Origin: Shewanella schlegeliana
Lineage (GTDB): Bacteria; Pseudomonadota; Gammaproteobacteria; Enterobacterales; Shewanellaceae
Direction of reading: 5' to 3'
Length of the DNA stretch: 64,000 bases
Assembly: GCF_016765635.1 (NCBI RefSeq)
Contig: NZ_JAESVD010000005.1
Coordinates: 62,001-126,000 of the forward strand
The notes below the pieces were generated by a model. The model did no database searches. It saw only the letters and a list, made by a program, of their open reading frames with translations, and was not told where the DNA came from. Position numbers and translations under genes: made by a program. Shown here piece after piece: positions 27,023 to 36,201 of this stretch. The first letter of the stretch is position 1. Every line of letters starts with the position of its first letter.

Positions 27023-27889
27023 ATGGTAAAAACAAGCAGTAAACACTTAGGGGAAGGAAGCCATATCCCGAATGAGTGTACGCAAACTGAGACAGAGACA
27101 AGGCATAGCAATGCCACTACGACTCCGGAGATGCGCCGATTCATCCAAGAATCGCATCTCAGTGTCAGTCAATTATCAAAGATACTGAATATCAGTGAAG
27201 CTACCGTTCGCAAATGGCGTAAGCGCGACTCCGTTGAAAACTGTCCCAATACCCCTCACCATCTCAATACCACGTTAACCCCCTTGCAGGAGTACGTGGT
27301 CGTTGGACTGCGCTATCAGCTAAAGATGCCATTAGATAGGCTCTTAAAAGCGACACAGAAATTTATTAATCCAAATGTGTCCCGTTCCGGTTTAGCAAGG
27401 TGTTTAAAACGTTATGGAGTTTCAAGAGTTAGCGATATTGAAAGTCCGCATGTGCCGATGCGCTATTTCAACCAGATCCCTGTCACCCAAGGCAGCGACG
27501 TACAAACCTACACCCTACACTATGAAGCACTGGCTAAAACGTTAGCCCTGCCTAGTACTGATGGTGACAATGTGGTTCAGGTGGTTTCGCTTACCATTCC
27601 ACCTAAACTGACCGAAGAGACACCCAGTTCAATTTTGCTCGGCATCGATCCTCACAGTGATTGGATCTATCTCGACATCTATCAAGACGGCAATACCCAA
27701 GCCACCAACCGTTACATGACCTATGTACTTAAACATGGGCCGTTCCACCTACGAAAGTTACTCGTACGTAACTATCACACCTTTTTACAGCGCTTTCCTG
27801 GTGCGACGCCAAATCGCCACACCTCAAAAGAAACGCTTATAACAAACAACAAGACGCCTGACACTCAGGCACCCAGCGGAGACTCATAA
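27023..27889 (+). CDS. pfaR: PUFA synthase locus regulator PfaR
   Basis: 288 residues. Residues 37-75 (MRRFIQESHLSVSQLSKILN and ISEATVRKWRKRDS) form a helix-turn-helix of the type found in IS481/IS3-family transposases, followed by a further helical segment (TPLQEYVVVGLRYQLKMPLD). No DDE catalytic residues follow in order, so it is a domesticated regulator and not an active transposase. It overlaps pfaA by one base (TAATG), placing it at the head of the pfa transcription unit as in other Shewanella. The start is uncertain: there is no good ribosome-binding site before the ATG at 27023. Confidence 0.82.
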   Translation: MVKTSSKHLGEGSHIPNECTQTETETRHSNATTTPEMRRFIQESHLSVSQLSKILNISEATVRKWRKRDSVENCPNTPHHLNTTLTPLQEYVVVGLRYQLKMPLDRLLKATQKFINPNVSRSGLARCLKRYGVSRVSDIESPHVPMRYFNQIPVTQGSDVQTYTLHYEALAKTLALPSTDGDNVVQVVSLTIPPKLTEETPSSILLGIDPHSDWIYLDIYQDGNTQATNRYMTYVLKHGPFHLRKLLVRNYHTFLQRFPGATPNRHTSKETLITNNKTPDTQAPSGDS

Positions 27890-30800
27890 TGAGCCAGACC
27901 TCTAAACCTACAAAGTCAGCTAAAACGACTGAGCAAGCACAAGACTCACAAGCTGATTCACGCTTAAATAAGCGCCTTAAAGATATGCCTATCGCCATCG
28001 TTGGCATGGCAAGCATCTTTGCTAACTCTCGTTACTTGAATAAGTTTTGGGACTTAATCAGCGAGAAAATCGATGCCATCACCGAATTGCCATCGACTCA
28101 CTGGCAACCAGAAGAGTATTACGACGCAGATAAAACCGTAGCCGATAAGAGTTACTGTAAGCGTGGTGGTTTCCTGCCTGACGTTGATTTCAACCCAATG
28201 GAGTTTGGCCTGCCGCCAAATATCCTAGAGCTAACCGACTCATCGCAGCTGCTATCATTGATTGTCGCCAAAGAAGTATTAGCCGATGCCAACCTGCCAG
28301 AAGGTTACGACAGAGATAAAATTGGTATCACTCTTGGCGTGGGCGGCGGTCAAAAAATTAGCCACAGCCTAACGGCGCGTCTGCAGTATCCGGTACTGAA
28401 GAAAGTGTTCGCCAACAGCGGCATTAGCGATGAAGACAGTGAAATGTTGATCAAGAAGTTCCAAGATCAATATGTGCATTGGGAAGAGAACTCATTCCCA
28501 GGTTCATTAGGTAATGTGATTGCCGGTCGTATCGCCAACCGTTTCGATTTTGGTGGCATGAACTGTGTGGTCGATGCAGCCTGTGCAGGCTCACTAGCCG
28601 CAATGCGTATGGCGCTGACCGAGCTAACCGAAGGTCGCTCAGAGATGATGATCACCGGTGGTGTCTGTACCGATAACTCACCGTCTATGTACATGAGCTT
28701 TTCTAAGACTCCCGCCTTTACCACTAACGAAACCATTCAGCCATTTGATATCGACTCAAAAGGCATGATGATTGGTGAAGGTATTGGCATGGTAGCGCTA
28801 AAACGCCTTGAAGATGCTGAGCGCGATGGCGACCGTATCTACTCGGTGATTAAAGGCATTGGTGCTTCATCAGACGGTAAGTTCAAGTCTATCTATGCAC
28901 CGCGTCCTGAAGGTCAAGCAAAAGCGCTAAACCGTGCCTATGATGATGCAGGTTTTGCACCGCACACCCTAGGGCTTATCGAAGCTCACGGCACAGGAAC
29001 TGCTGCAGGTGACGCCGCCGAATTTGCAGGTCTTTGCTCAGTATTTCGCGATGAGAACGACACTAAGCAGCACATCGCATTGGGCTCAGTGAAATCGCAA
29101 ATCGGTCACACTAAGTCGACTGCGGGTACAGCGGGTCTAATTAAGGCCGCATTGGCACTACACCACAAGGTGTTACCAGCCACCATCAACGTCAGCCAGC
29201 CTAGTCCTAAGCTTAATATCGAAAATTCACCATTTTACCTCAATACCGAAACCCGTCCGTGGCTACCTCGCGTTGATGGCACGCCGCGCCGTGCCGGTAT
29301 TAGCTCATTTGGTTTTGGTGGCACTAACTTCCACTTCGTATTGGAAGAGTACAACAATGAGCATAGCCGTGTTGATAGTGAAAAAGCCAAGTACCGTCAG
29401 CGTCAAGTCGCACAAAGCTTCTTAGTCAGCGCCAGCGATAAAGCTAAGCTAGTAGAAGAGTTAAACACACTGGCAGCATCTGCAGAACAAGCTGAATTTA
29501 TCTTAAAAGATGCCGCAGCAAATTATCCTCTGCGTGAGCTTGAAGCCAATGCGCCACGTATCGGCCTTGTCGCCAATACTCGCGAAGAGTTAGTCAACCA
29601 AATCAAGCAAGCAGTCACTAAGCTTGAATCAAGTGACACCAGCTGGCAGTTACCGGGTGGCACTAGCTACCGTGTTGCAGCCATTGAAGGCAAAGTTGCC
29701 GCACTATTTGCAGGTCAAGGTTCTCAATACTTGAATATGGGCCGTGAACTGGCTTGTTATTACCCTGAGATGCGTCAGCAATTTGTAATCGCTGATAAAG
29801 TCTTTGCCGCTAATGATAAGACACCGCTTTCACAGACTCTGTATCCAAAACCAGTATTTAATAAAGATGACCTTAAAGCACAAGAAGCGATTCTGACCAA
29901 TACCGCCAATGCGCAAAGTGCAATTGGTGCTATCTCTATGGGCCAGTATGCGCTATTCACTGCGGCTGGTTTTAATGCCGACATGGTGGCAGGTCACAGC
30001 TTTGGTGAACTGAGCGCTTTGTGTGCCGCAGGCGTGATCTCAGCCGATGATTACTACCAGCTTGCCTTCGCCCGTGGTGATGCTATGGCGACTAAAGCAG
30101 AAGCTAAAGATGGCGTAGAAGCCGATGCAGGTACCATGTATGCCATTATTCACCAAGAAAAAGGCACTACAGATCTAGCAACCCTCGAAGCAACCATTGC
30201 TAAATTTGATGGCGTTAAAGTGGCTAACTATAACGCGCCAACTCAATCAGTGATTGCAGGCCCTACCGGTTCAACAGGCGATGCTGCTAAGGCACTCGCT
30301 GAGCTTGGTTACAAGGCGATTAACTTACCTGTATCGGGTGCGTTCCACACCGAGCTTGTAGGTCACGCGCAAGCCCCATTTGCTAAAGCCATTGATACGG
30401 CGAAGTTTACTAAAGCCAGCCGTGCGCTTTACTCAAACGCAACCGGTGCCCTTTATGAAACTACTGCCGCGAAGATTAAAGCCTCATTTAAGAAACATAT
30501 GCTTCAATCGGTGCGCTTTACTAGCCAGCTTGAAGCTATGTACAACGACGGCGCACGCATATTTGTTGAGTTTGGGCCAAAGAACATCTTACAAAAGTTA
30601 GTTCAAGGTACCCTAGCCAATACTGACAATGAAGTGTGCACTATCTCTATCAATCCGAATGCTAAGGGTGATAGCGATCTACAGCTTAAACAAGCCGCTA
30701 TGCAACTCGCCGTATCAGGCGTAGTACTAAGCGAAATCGACCCATACCAAGCCGATATCGCAGCGCCAGCTAAAAAGTCGCCAATGAGCATCTCGCTAAA

Positions 30801-33800
30801 TGCGGCTAACCATATCAGCAAAGCCACTCGCGCCAAGATGGCCAAGTCATTAGAGACAGGCACTGTCACTTCTCAAATTGAACGCATCGTCGAAGAGAAA
30901 GTGGTTGAAGTTGAGAAGCTGGTTGAAGTCGAAAAGATTGTCGAAAAAGTCGTTGAAGTTGAAAAGATTATTGAGGTAGCAGTGCCTGTCCAAGCCGGTT
31001 CAGTTACAGTCAATTCCGTTGAAGATTCAGTTATAGAGAGCCAAGTAGTGTCTAAAAACAGCAAGCCGTCAGTGGCGCTTAATATTGGTAATGATGCTCT
31101 GAGCAATTTCTTTGCCGCTCAGCAGCAAGCAGCCGAGCTTCATCAGCAGTTCCTTGAGATCCCGCTGCAATACGGCGAGACTTTCACCACGTTGATGACT
31201 GAGCAGACTAAGCTGGCAGGTTCAGGTATTGCGATCCCTGAGAGCCTACAACGCTCTATGGAGCAATTCCACCAACTACAAGCTCAAACACTGCAAAGCC
31301 ACACTCATTTCCTTGAGATGCAAGCGGGTAGCAACATTGCGGCGCTAAATCTACTTAATGGCACTGCGACCACCACTTATGCGCCACAGATTCAAAGCGA
31401 AGTAATTCAAAGCAAAGTAGTTCAAAGCGAAGTCATTGCACAGCCTGCAGCCATAACTGTTCCAGCGGCAGCACCTGTTCAGACTGCGCCAACTCAGGCT
31501 GCTCCAATTAAAACGGCACCAGCACAAACAGCCCCAGTGGTGAATGCACCAACAGCACAGGTTGTTCGCCAAGCTGCGCCTGCTCAAGCCGCTGTTGTAC
31601 CGACTAATACAAGCCCAACAACGCTTTCAGCAGAAACAGCCTTGAGCTCGCAAACAGCCTTGAGCTCGCAAACAGCCTTGAGCGCGACAAAGGTACAAGC
31701 CACCATGCTTGAAGTGGTTGCCGAGAAGACCGGTTACCCGACTGAGATGCTAGAGCTTGAGATGGATATGGAAGCCGATCTCGGTATCGATTCTATCAAG
31801 CGTGTAGAAATTCTAGGTACAGTGCAAGACGAGCTACCGAGCCTACCTGAGCTTAGCCCTGAAGATTTAGCAGAGTGTCGTACCCTTGGCGAGATCGTGG
31901 CTTATATGAACTCTAAGCTTTCTACAAGTGCCGTGGCGCTAGCTCCTCAAGTGAGTGTTGCACCAGCTGCAAACGGTCTAAATGCCGACAAGGTACAAGC
32001 GACCATGATGTCAGTGGTTGCCGAGAAAACTGGCTACCCGACTGAGATGTTAGAGCTTGAGATGGATATGGAAGCCGATCTCGGTATCGATTCTATCAAG
32101 CGCGTTGAGATCCTTGGCACAGTGCAAGATGAGCTACCGGGTTTACCAGAGCTTAGTCCTGAAGATTTGGCTGAGTGTCGTACCCTTGGCGAGATCGTGG
32201 CTTATATGAACTCTAAGCTTTCTACAAGTGCCGTGGCGCTAGCTCCTCAAGTGAGTGCTGCACCAGCTGCAAACGGTCTAAGTGCCGACAAGGTACAAGC
32301 GACCATGATGTCAGTGGTTGCCGAAAAAACTGGCTACCCAACTGAAATGCTAGAGCTTGAAATGGATATGGAAGCCGACCTCGGTATCGACTCTATCAAG
32401 CGTGTTGAAATTCTAGGTACGGTGCAAGATGAGCTACCGGGTCTGCCTGAGCTGAGCCCTGAAGATTTGGCCGAGTGTCGTACCCTTGGTGAAATCGTGG
32501 CTTATATGGGCAGTAAACTGCCGGCTGAAGGCTCTGCGCCTCAAGTAAGTGCTGCACCAGCTGAAACAACCTTGAGCTCGCAAACAGCCTTAAGCGGTGA
32601 AACAGCTCTGAGCGCTGACAGAGTCCAAAGCACTATGATGTCAGTCGTTGCTGATAAGACTGGCTACCCAACAGAGATGCTTGAACTGAGCATGGATATG
32701 GAAGCAGACCTTGGTATCGACTCTATCAAGCGTGTAGAAATTCTAGGTACGGTGCAAGATGAGCTACCGGGTTTGCCAGAGCTTAGCCCTGAAGATTTGG
32801 CCGAGTGTCGTACTCTTGGTGAAATCGTGGCGTACATGAACTCTAAGCTGGCTGATGGCTCTAAGCTGTCTCATACAAGTGCCGCAGCGGCGCCTCAAGC
32901 AGCTGCGACTTCTGTAGCGAATGGTCTCTCTGCGGACAAGGTACAGGCTACCATGATGTCAGTGGTCGCCGATAAGACTGGCTACCCAACGGAAATGCTT
33001 GAACTGAGCATGGATATGGAAGCAGACCTTGGTATCGACTCTATCAAGCGTGTTGAAATTCTAGGTACAGTGCAAGATGAGCTACCGGGTCTGCCTGAGC
33101 TTAATCCTGAAGATTTGGCTGAGTGTCGCACCCTTGGCGAAATCGTGACTTATATGGGAAGCAAGCTTCCAGCTGAAGGCTCTACGCCTCAAGTGAATGC
33201 AGCACCAGCTGAAACAGCCTTGAGCTCGCAAACAGCCTTGAGCGCACAAAAGGTACAAGCGACCATGATGTCAGTGGTTGCCGATAAAACTGGTTACCCA
33301 ACAGAAATGCTTGAACTGAGCATGGATATGGAAGCTGATTTAGGCATCGACTCTATCAAGCGTGTTGAAATTCTGGGGACAGTGCAAGATGAGCTGCCAG
33401 GCTTGCCTGAGCTTAATCCTGAAGATTTAGCCGAGTGCCGTACCCTTGGTGAGATTGTGGACTATATGAACTCTAATCTGGCTGATGGCTCTAAACGGCC
33501 TACAAGTGCAGCTGAAGGCTCTATGAACTCTAAGCTCTCTACAACTGCCGCTGCTGTATCAGGTGCAGTTAAGTCAGCAGCGGAGACGATTACCTCTTCT
33601 CTAGAACTTCCTCCTCATAGCGAGGTAGCGCTAAAAAAGCTTAATGCGGCGGACAAACTAGAAAACTGTTTCGCCGCAGACACAACTGTTGTGATCAACG
33701 ATGATGGTCATAACGCAGGTGTCCTAGCAGAGAAACTAACAAAACAAGGTCTTACCATTGCTGTAGTACGTCTACCTGAAGGCCAGCCACAATCGCCACT

Positions 33801-36201
33801 TTCAAGTGACGTAGCCAGCTTTGAGCTAGCATCAGGCAAGGATTCTGAGCTTGAAACCAGTATTGCTGCAGTTATCGCACAAATTGAAACTCAGGTTGGC
33901 ACGATTGGCGGCTTCATCCACCTACAGCCAGAAGTTAATGCAACTGAGCAAACGGGTGCAGTTAACCTAAATACGCAAAGCTTTACCCATGTAAGCCACG
34001 CGTTTTTATGGGCAAAACTGTTGCAACCAAAGCTCGTCGCCAGCAGTGACTCGCGCCGCTGTTTTGTTACCGTAAGCCGTATCGATGGTGGCTTTGGTTA
34101 CCTAAATACCGATGCGCTTAAAGATGCTGAACTAAACCAAGCGGCACTAGCAGGTTTAACCAAAACCCTAAGCCATGAATGGCCACAGGTTTTCTGCCGC
34201 GCACTGGATATTGCAACGGATGTTGATGCAACCCATCTGGCCGATGCTATTACTAACGAACTGTTCGATAACAGCACTCAACTGCCAGAAGTGGGGATCG
34301 CTGTCGACGCTAAGGGGAACGTTTCACGTACAACCTTAATTGCAGGCGATGCGAGCAATAAACATACGGCTTGCGAACTAAATAGTTCAGATAACATACT
34401 GGTGACCGGAGGCGCAAAAGGTGTGACCTTCGAATGTGCCCTTGCCTTAGCCAAGCGCACACAATCTCACTTTATCCTTGCTGGCCGCAGTGAGCTGCTT
34501 ACTATTCCCGCATGGGCTGAAAATAAGCAAATTAGCGAGCTAAAACCCGCTGCCATTGCCCATATCATCTCAACAGGAAATAAGCCGACGCCTAAACAGG
34601 TAGAAGCCTTAGTCTGGACGGTAAAGAGTTCAATCGAGATCAACACTGCCCTTGAAGCTTTTGCCCAAGTTGGTGCAAGCGCCGAATACGTCAGCATGGA
34701 TGTGACCGACAGTGGTGCTATCACAGCAGCTCTAAACGGTCGCTCAAATGAGATCACTGGCCTAATCCACGGTGCAGGCGTGCTTGCCGACAAGCATATT
34801 CAAGATAAGACGATAGAAGAGTTAGCTCGCGTCTACGGCACTAAGGTTAACGGCCTTAAAGCCCTGCTTGAGGCGATCGATTCAAGCAAAGTAAAACTAC
34901 TGGCGATGTTCTCATCGGCTGCCGGTTTCTACGGCAACACAGGTCAGAGCGATTACGCCATGTCAAACGACATCCTTAACAAGGCGGCGCTGCAGTTCAC
35001 TGCTCGTAATCCACAAGCTAAAGTGATGAGCTTTAACTGGGGACCTTGGGATGGCGGCATGGTCACCGATGCGCTGAAGAAGATGTTTACCGAACGTGGC
35101 GTTTACGTTATCCCACTAAAAGCAGGTGCTGAGCTATTCGCTAGCCAACTGCTTAGTGAGACTGGCGTGCAGTTGCTGATTGGTACCTCTATGCAAGGCG
35201 GTGCTGATACAAACAAAGCAGAAGGCTCTTCTGTAAAAAAGCTTAATGCGGGTGAGGTGCCAAGCGCACTGATCCCGCAGAGTCTTGCGCCTATGACGTT
35301 AACAAGAACCTTAAACCCTAGTGCGATGGTCTTTATCCAAGACCACCGCATTAGCGGTAACCCTGTGCTCCCCACTGTATGCGCAATTCAGTGGATGCGC
35401 GAGGCCGCGAGTAAAATGCTCGGCTCTCAGGTTAAAGTTCTCGATTATAAGCTGCTCAAAGGGATCATCTTCGAAAGCGATGATATTCAAGAGATAACGC
35501 TTGAATTGACGCCAGTAGTTGCAAATAGCGAGCCTACAGCTTGTGAAGCTCCAACGTTGCAGGCTCTGATCACTAACCAAGGACGCCCGCAATATAAGGC
35601 GACCCTAATCGGTGCAGAGGGCAACCTTGATGATGCGACATCGAAATCGTTCGCAGCGCTTGGTAATGCCGTCACATCGGCGGATAAGCTCTACAGCAAG
35701 GGTACCCTATTCCATGGGCCACGTTTGCAGGGCATAAAGCAGGTATTTAACTTTGATGATAAAGGTCTGTTAGCCAGCTGCCAGCTACCACAGGTGAGCG
35801 ACAGTGATTGCGGCCAGTTTGTGGCAACAACGCATATCGGCGGCAGTCAGCCGTTTGCTGAAGATCTGCTGCTGCAGGCGATGTTGGTATGGGCAAGGCT
35901 TAAGTACGGGGCTGCGAGTTTGCCATCAAGTATCGGCGAGTTTATCTCACACAAGCCATTGGCATTTGGTGACAAAGGGATGCTAGAGCTAGAAGTCGTT
36001 AAGACAAGTGCTCGTTCACTTGAGGCGAATATCGCGCTTTACCTTGAAAATGGTGAGCTTAGCGCGATGATGAAAGGGGCGAAAGTCACTATCAGCAAGA
36101 ACCTCAACAGCGCTTTTTTGAATGGAACAGCCATGAGCGCTGAAGAAAAAGCCATGAGCGCTGGTGAATCAGCCTTGAGCGCCTCGGGAGAAAAGTCATA
36201 A
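27889..36201 (+). CDS. pfaA: PUFA (EPA-type) synthase multidomain subunit PfaA
   Basis: A 2770-residue iterative synthase. In order: ketosynthase (residues about 33-480; catalytic Cys232 in DAACAGS, HGTGT at EAHGTGTAAGD, His in SQIGHTKSTAG); malonyl-CoA acyltransferase (Ser704 in GHSFGELSA); a Glu/Val/Lys-rich coiled linker (about 1002-1030); six acyl carrier domains, each with LGIDSIKRVEILG and phosphopantetheine serines at 1302, 1402, 1502, 1612, 1718 and 1822; ketoreductase (NILVTGGAKG near 2168, MFSSAAGFYGNTGQSDY); and a C-terminal dehydratase-like domain (FIQDHRISGNPVLPTVCAIQ). Six ACPs is within the range (five to nine) known for PfaA. It starts at the one-base overlap with pfaR and overlaps pfaB likewise. 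Confidence 0.98.
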   Translation: MSQTSKPTKSAKTTEQAQDSQADSRLNKRLKDMPIAIVGMASIFANSRYLNKFWDLISEKIDAITELPSTHWQPEEYYDADKTVADKSYCKRGGFLPDVDFNPMEFGLPPNILELTDSSQLLSLIVAKEVLADANLPEGYDRDKIGITLGVGGGQKISHSLTARLQYPVLKKVFANSGISDEDSEMLIKKFQDQYVHWEENSFPGSLGNVIAGRIANRFDFGGMNCVVDAACAGSLAAMRMALTELTEGRSEMMITGGVCTDNSPSMYMSFSKTPAFTTNETIQPFDIDSKGMMIGEGIGMVALKRLEDAERDGDRIYSVIKGIGASSDGKFKSIYAPRPEGQAKALNRAYDDAGFAPHTLGLIEAHGTGTAAGDAAEFAGLCSVFRDENDTKQHIALGSVKSQIGHTKSTAGTAGLIKAALALHHKVLPATINVSQPSPKLNIENSPFYLNTETRPWLPRVDGTPRRAGISSFGFGGTNFHFVLEEYNNEHSRVDSEKAKYRQRQVAQSFLVSASDKAKLVEELNTLAASAEQAEFILKDAAANYPLRELEANAPRIGLVANTREELVNQIKQAVTKLESSDTSWQLPGGTSYRVAAIEGKVAALFAGQGSQYLNMGRELACYYPEMRQQFVIADKVFAANDKTPLSQTLYPKPVFNKDDLKAQEAILTNTANAQSAIGAISMGQYALFTAAGFNADMVAGHSFGELSALCAAGVISADDYYQLAFARGDAMATKAEAKDGVEADAGTMYAIIHQEKGTTDLATLEATIAKFDGVKVANYNAPTQSVIAGPTGSTGDAAKALAELGYKAINLPVSGAFHTELVGHAQAPFAKAIDTAKFTKASRALYSNATGALYETTAAKIKASFKKHMLQSVRFTSQLEAMYNDGARIFVEFGPKNILQKLVQGTLANTDNEVCTISINPNAKGDSDLQLKQAAMQLAVSGVVLSEIDPYQADIAAPAKKSPMSISLNAANHISKATRAKMAKSLETGTVTSQIERIVEEKVVEVEKLVEVEKIVEKVVEVEKIIEVAVPVQAGSVTVNSVEDSVIESQVVSKNSKPSVALNIGNDALSNFFAAQQQAAELHQQFLEIPLQYGETFTTLMTEQTKLAGSGIAIPESLQRSMEQFHQLQAQTLQSHTHFLEMQAGSNIAALNLLNGTATTTYAPQIQSEVIQSKVVQSEVIAQPAAITVPAAAPVQTAPTQAAPIKTAPAQTAPVVNAPTAQVVRQAAPAQAAVVPTNTSPTTLSAETALSSQTALSSQTALSATKVQATMLEVVAEKTGYPTEMLELEMDMEADLGIDSIKRVEILGTVQDELPSLPELSPEDLAECRTLGEIVAYMNSKLSTSAVALAPQVSVAPAANGLNADKVQATMMSVVAEKTGYPTEMLELEMDMEADLGIDSIKRVEILGTVQDELPGLPELSPEDLAECRTLGEIVAYMNSKLSTSAVALAPQVSAAPAANGLSADKVQATMMSVVAEKTGYPTEMLELEMDMEADLGIDSIKRVEILGTVQDELPGLPELSPEDLAECRTLGEIVAYMGSKLPAEGSAPQVSAAPAETTLSSQTALSGETALSADRVQSTMMSVVADKTGYPTEMLELSMDMEADLGIDSIKRVEILGTVQDELPGLPELSPEDLAECRTLGEIVAYMNSKLADGSKLSHTSAAAAPQAAATSVANGLSADKVQATMMSVVADKTGYPTEMLELSMDMEADLGIDSIKRVEILGTVQDELPGLPELNPEDLAECRTLGEIVTYMGSKLPAEGSTPQVNAAPAETALSSQTALSAQKVQATMMSVVADKTGYPTEMLELSMDMEADLGIDSIKRVEILGTVQDELPGLPELNPEDLAECRTLGEIVDYMNSNLADGSKRPTSAAEGSMNSKLSTTAAAVSGAVKSAAETITSSLELPPHSEVALKKLNAADKLENCFAADTTVVINDDGHNAGVLAEKLTKQGLTIAVVRLPEGQPQSPLSSDVASFELASGKDSELETSIAAVIAQIETQVGTIGGFIHLQPEVNATEQTGAVNLNTQSFTHVSHAFLWAKLLQPKLVASSDSRRCFVTVSRIDGGFGYLNTDALKDAELNQAALAGLTKTLSHEWPQVFCRALDIATDVDATHLADAITNELFDNSTQLPEVGIAVDAKGNVSRTTLIAGDASNKHTACELNSSDNILVTGGAKGVTFECALALAKRTQSHFILAGRSELLTIPAWAENKQISELKPAAIAHIISTGNKPTPKQVEALVWTVKSSIEINTALEAFAQVGASAEYVSMDVTDSGAITAALNGRSNEITGLIHGAGVLADKHIQDKTIEELARVYGTKVNGLKALLEAIDSSKVKLLAMFSSAAGFYGNTGQSDYAMSNDILNKAALQFTARNPQAKVMSFNWGPWDGGMVTDALKKMFTERGVYVIPLKAGAELFASQLLSETGVQLLIGTSMQGGADTNKAEGSSVKKLNAGEVPSALIPQSLAPMTLTRTLNPSAMVFIQDHRISGNPVLPTVCAIQWMREAASKMLGSQVKVLDYKLLKGIIFESDDIQEITLELTPVVANSEPTACEAPTLQALITNQGRPQYKATLIGAEGNLDDATSKSFAALGNAVTSADKLYSKGTLFHGPRLQGIKQVFNFDDKGLLASCQLPQVSDSDCGQFVATTHIGGSQPFAEDLLLQAMLVWARLKYGAASLPSSIGEFISHKPLAFGDKGMLELEVVKTSARSLEANIALYLENGELSAMMKGAKVTISKNLNSAFLNGTAMSAEEKAMSAGESALSASGEKS
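31670..33480 (+). repeat. Six near-identical acyl-carrier repeats in pfaA
   Basis: Six units, with serine codons at 31792, 32092, 32392, 32722, 33040 and 33352, giving spacings of 300, 300, 330, 318 and 312 bp. Linkers are Ala/Pro-rich and carry TALSSQ/ETALSS motifs. Copies 1-3 form one subgroup (VAEKTG, LELEMDM) and copies 4-6 another (VADKTG, LELSMDM). All lie in frame inside pfaA. Confidence 0.95.

Noticed and set aside
27023..27889. PfaR as an active transposase
   Set aside because: The helix-turn-helix is transposase-like, but no ordered DDE residues or terminal repeats are seen, and the gene is translationally coupled to pfaA.
31670..33480. The repeats at 31.7-33.5 kb as a CRISPR or satellite array
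   Set aside because: They are in-frame acyl carrier protein domains of PfaA with conserved DSIK motifs.
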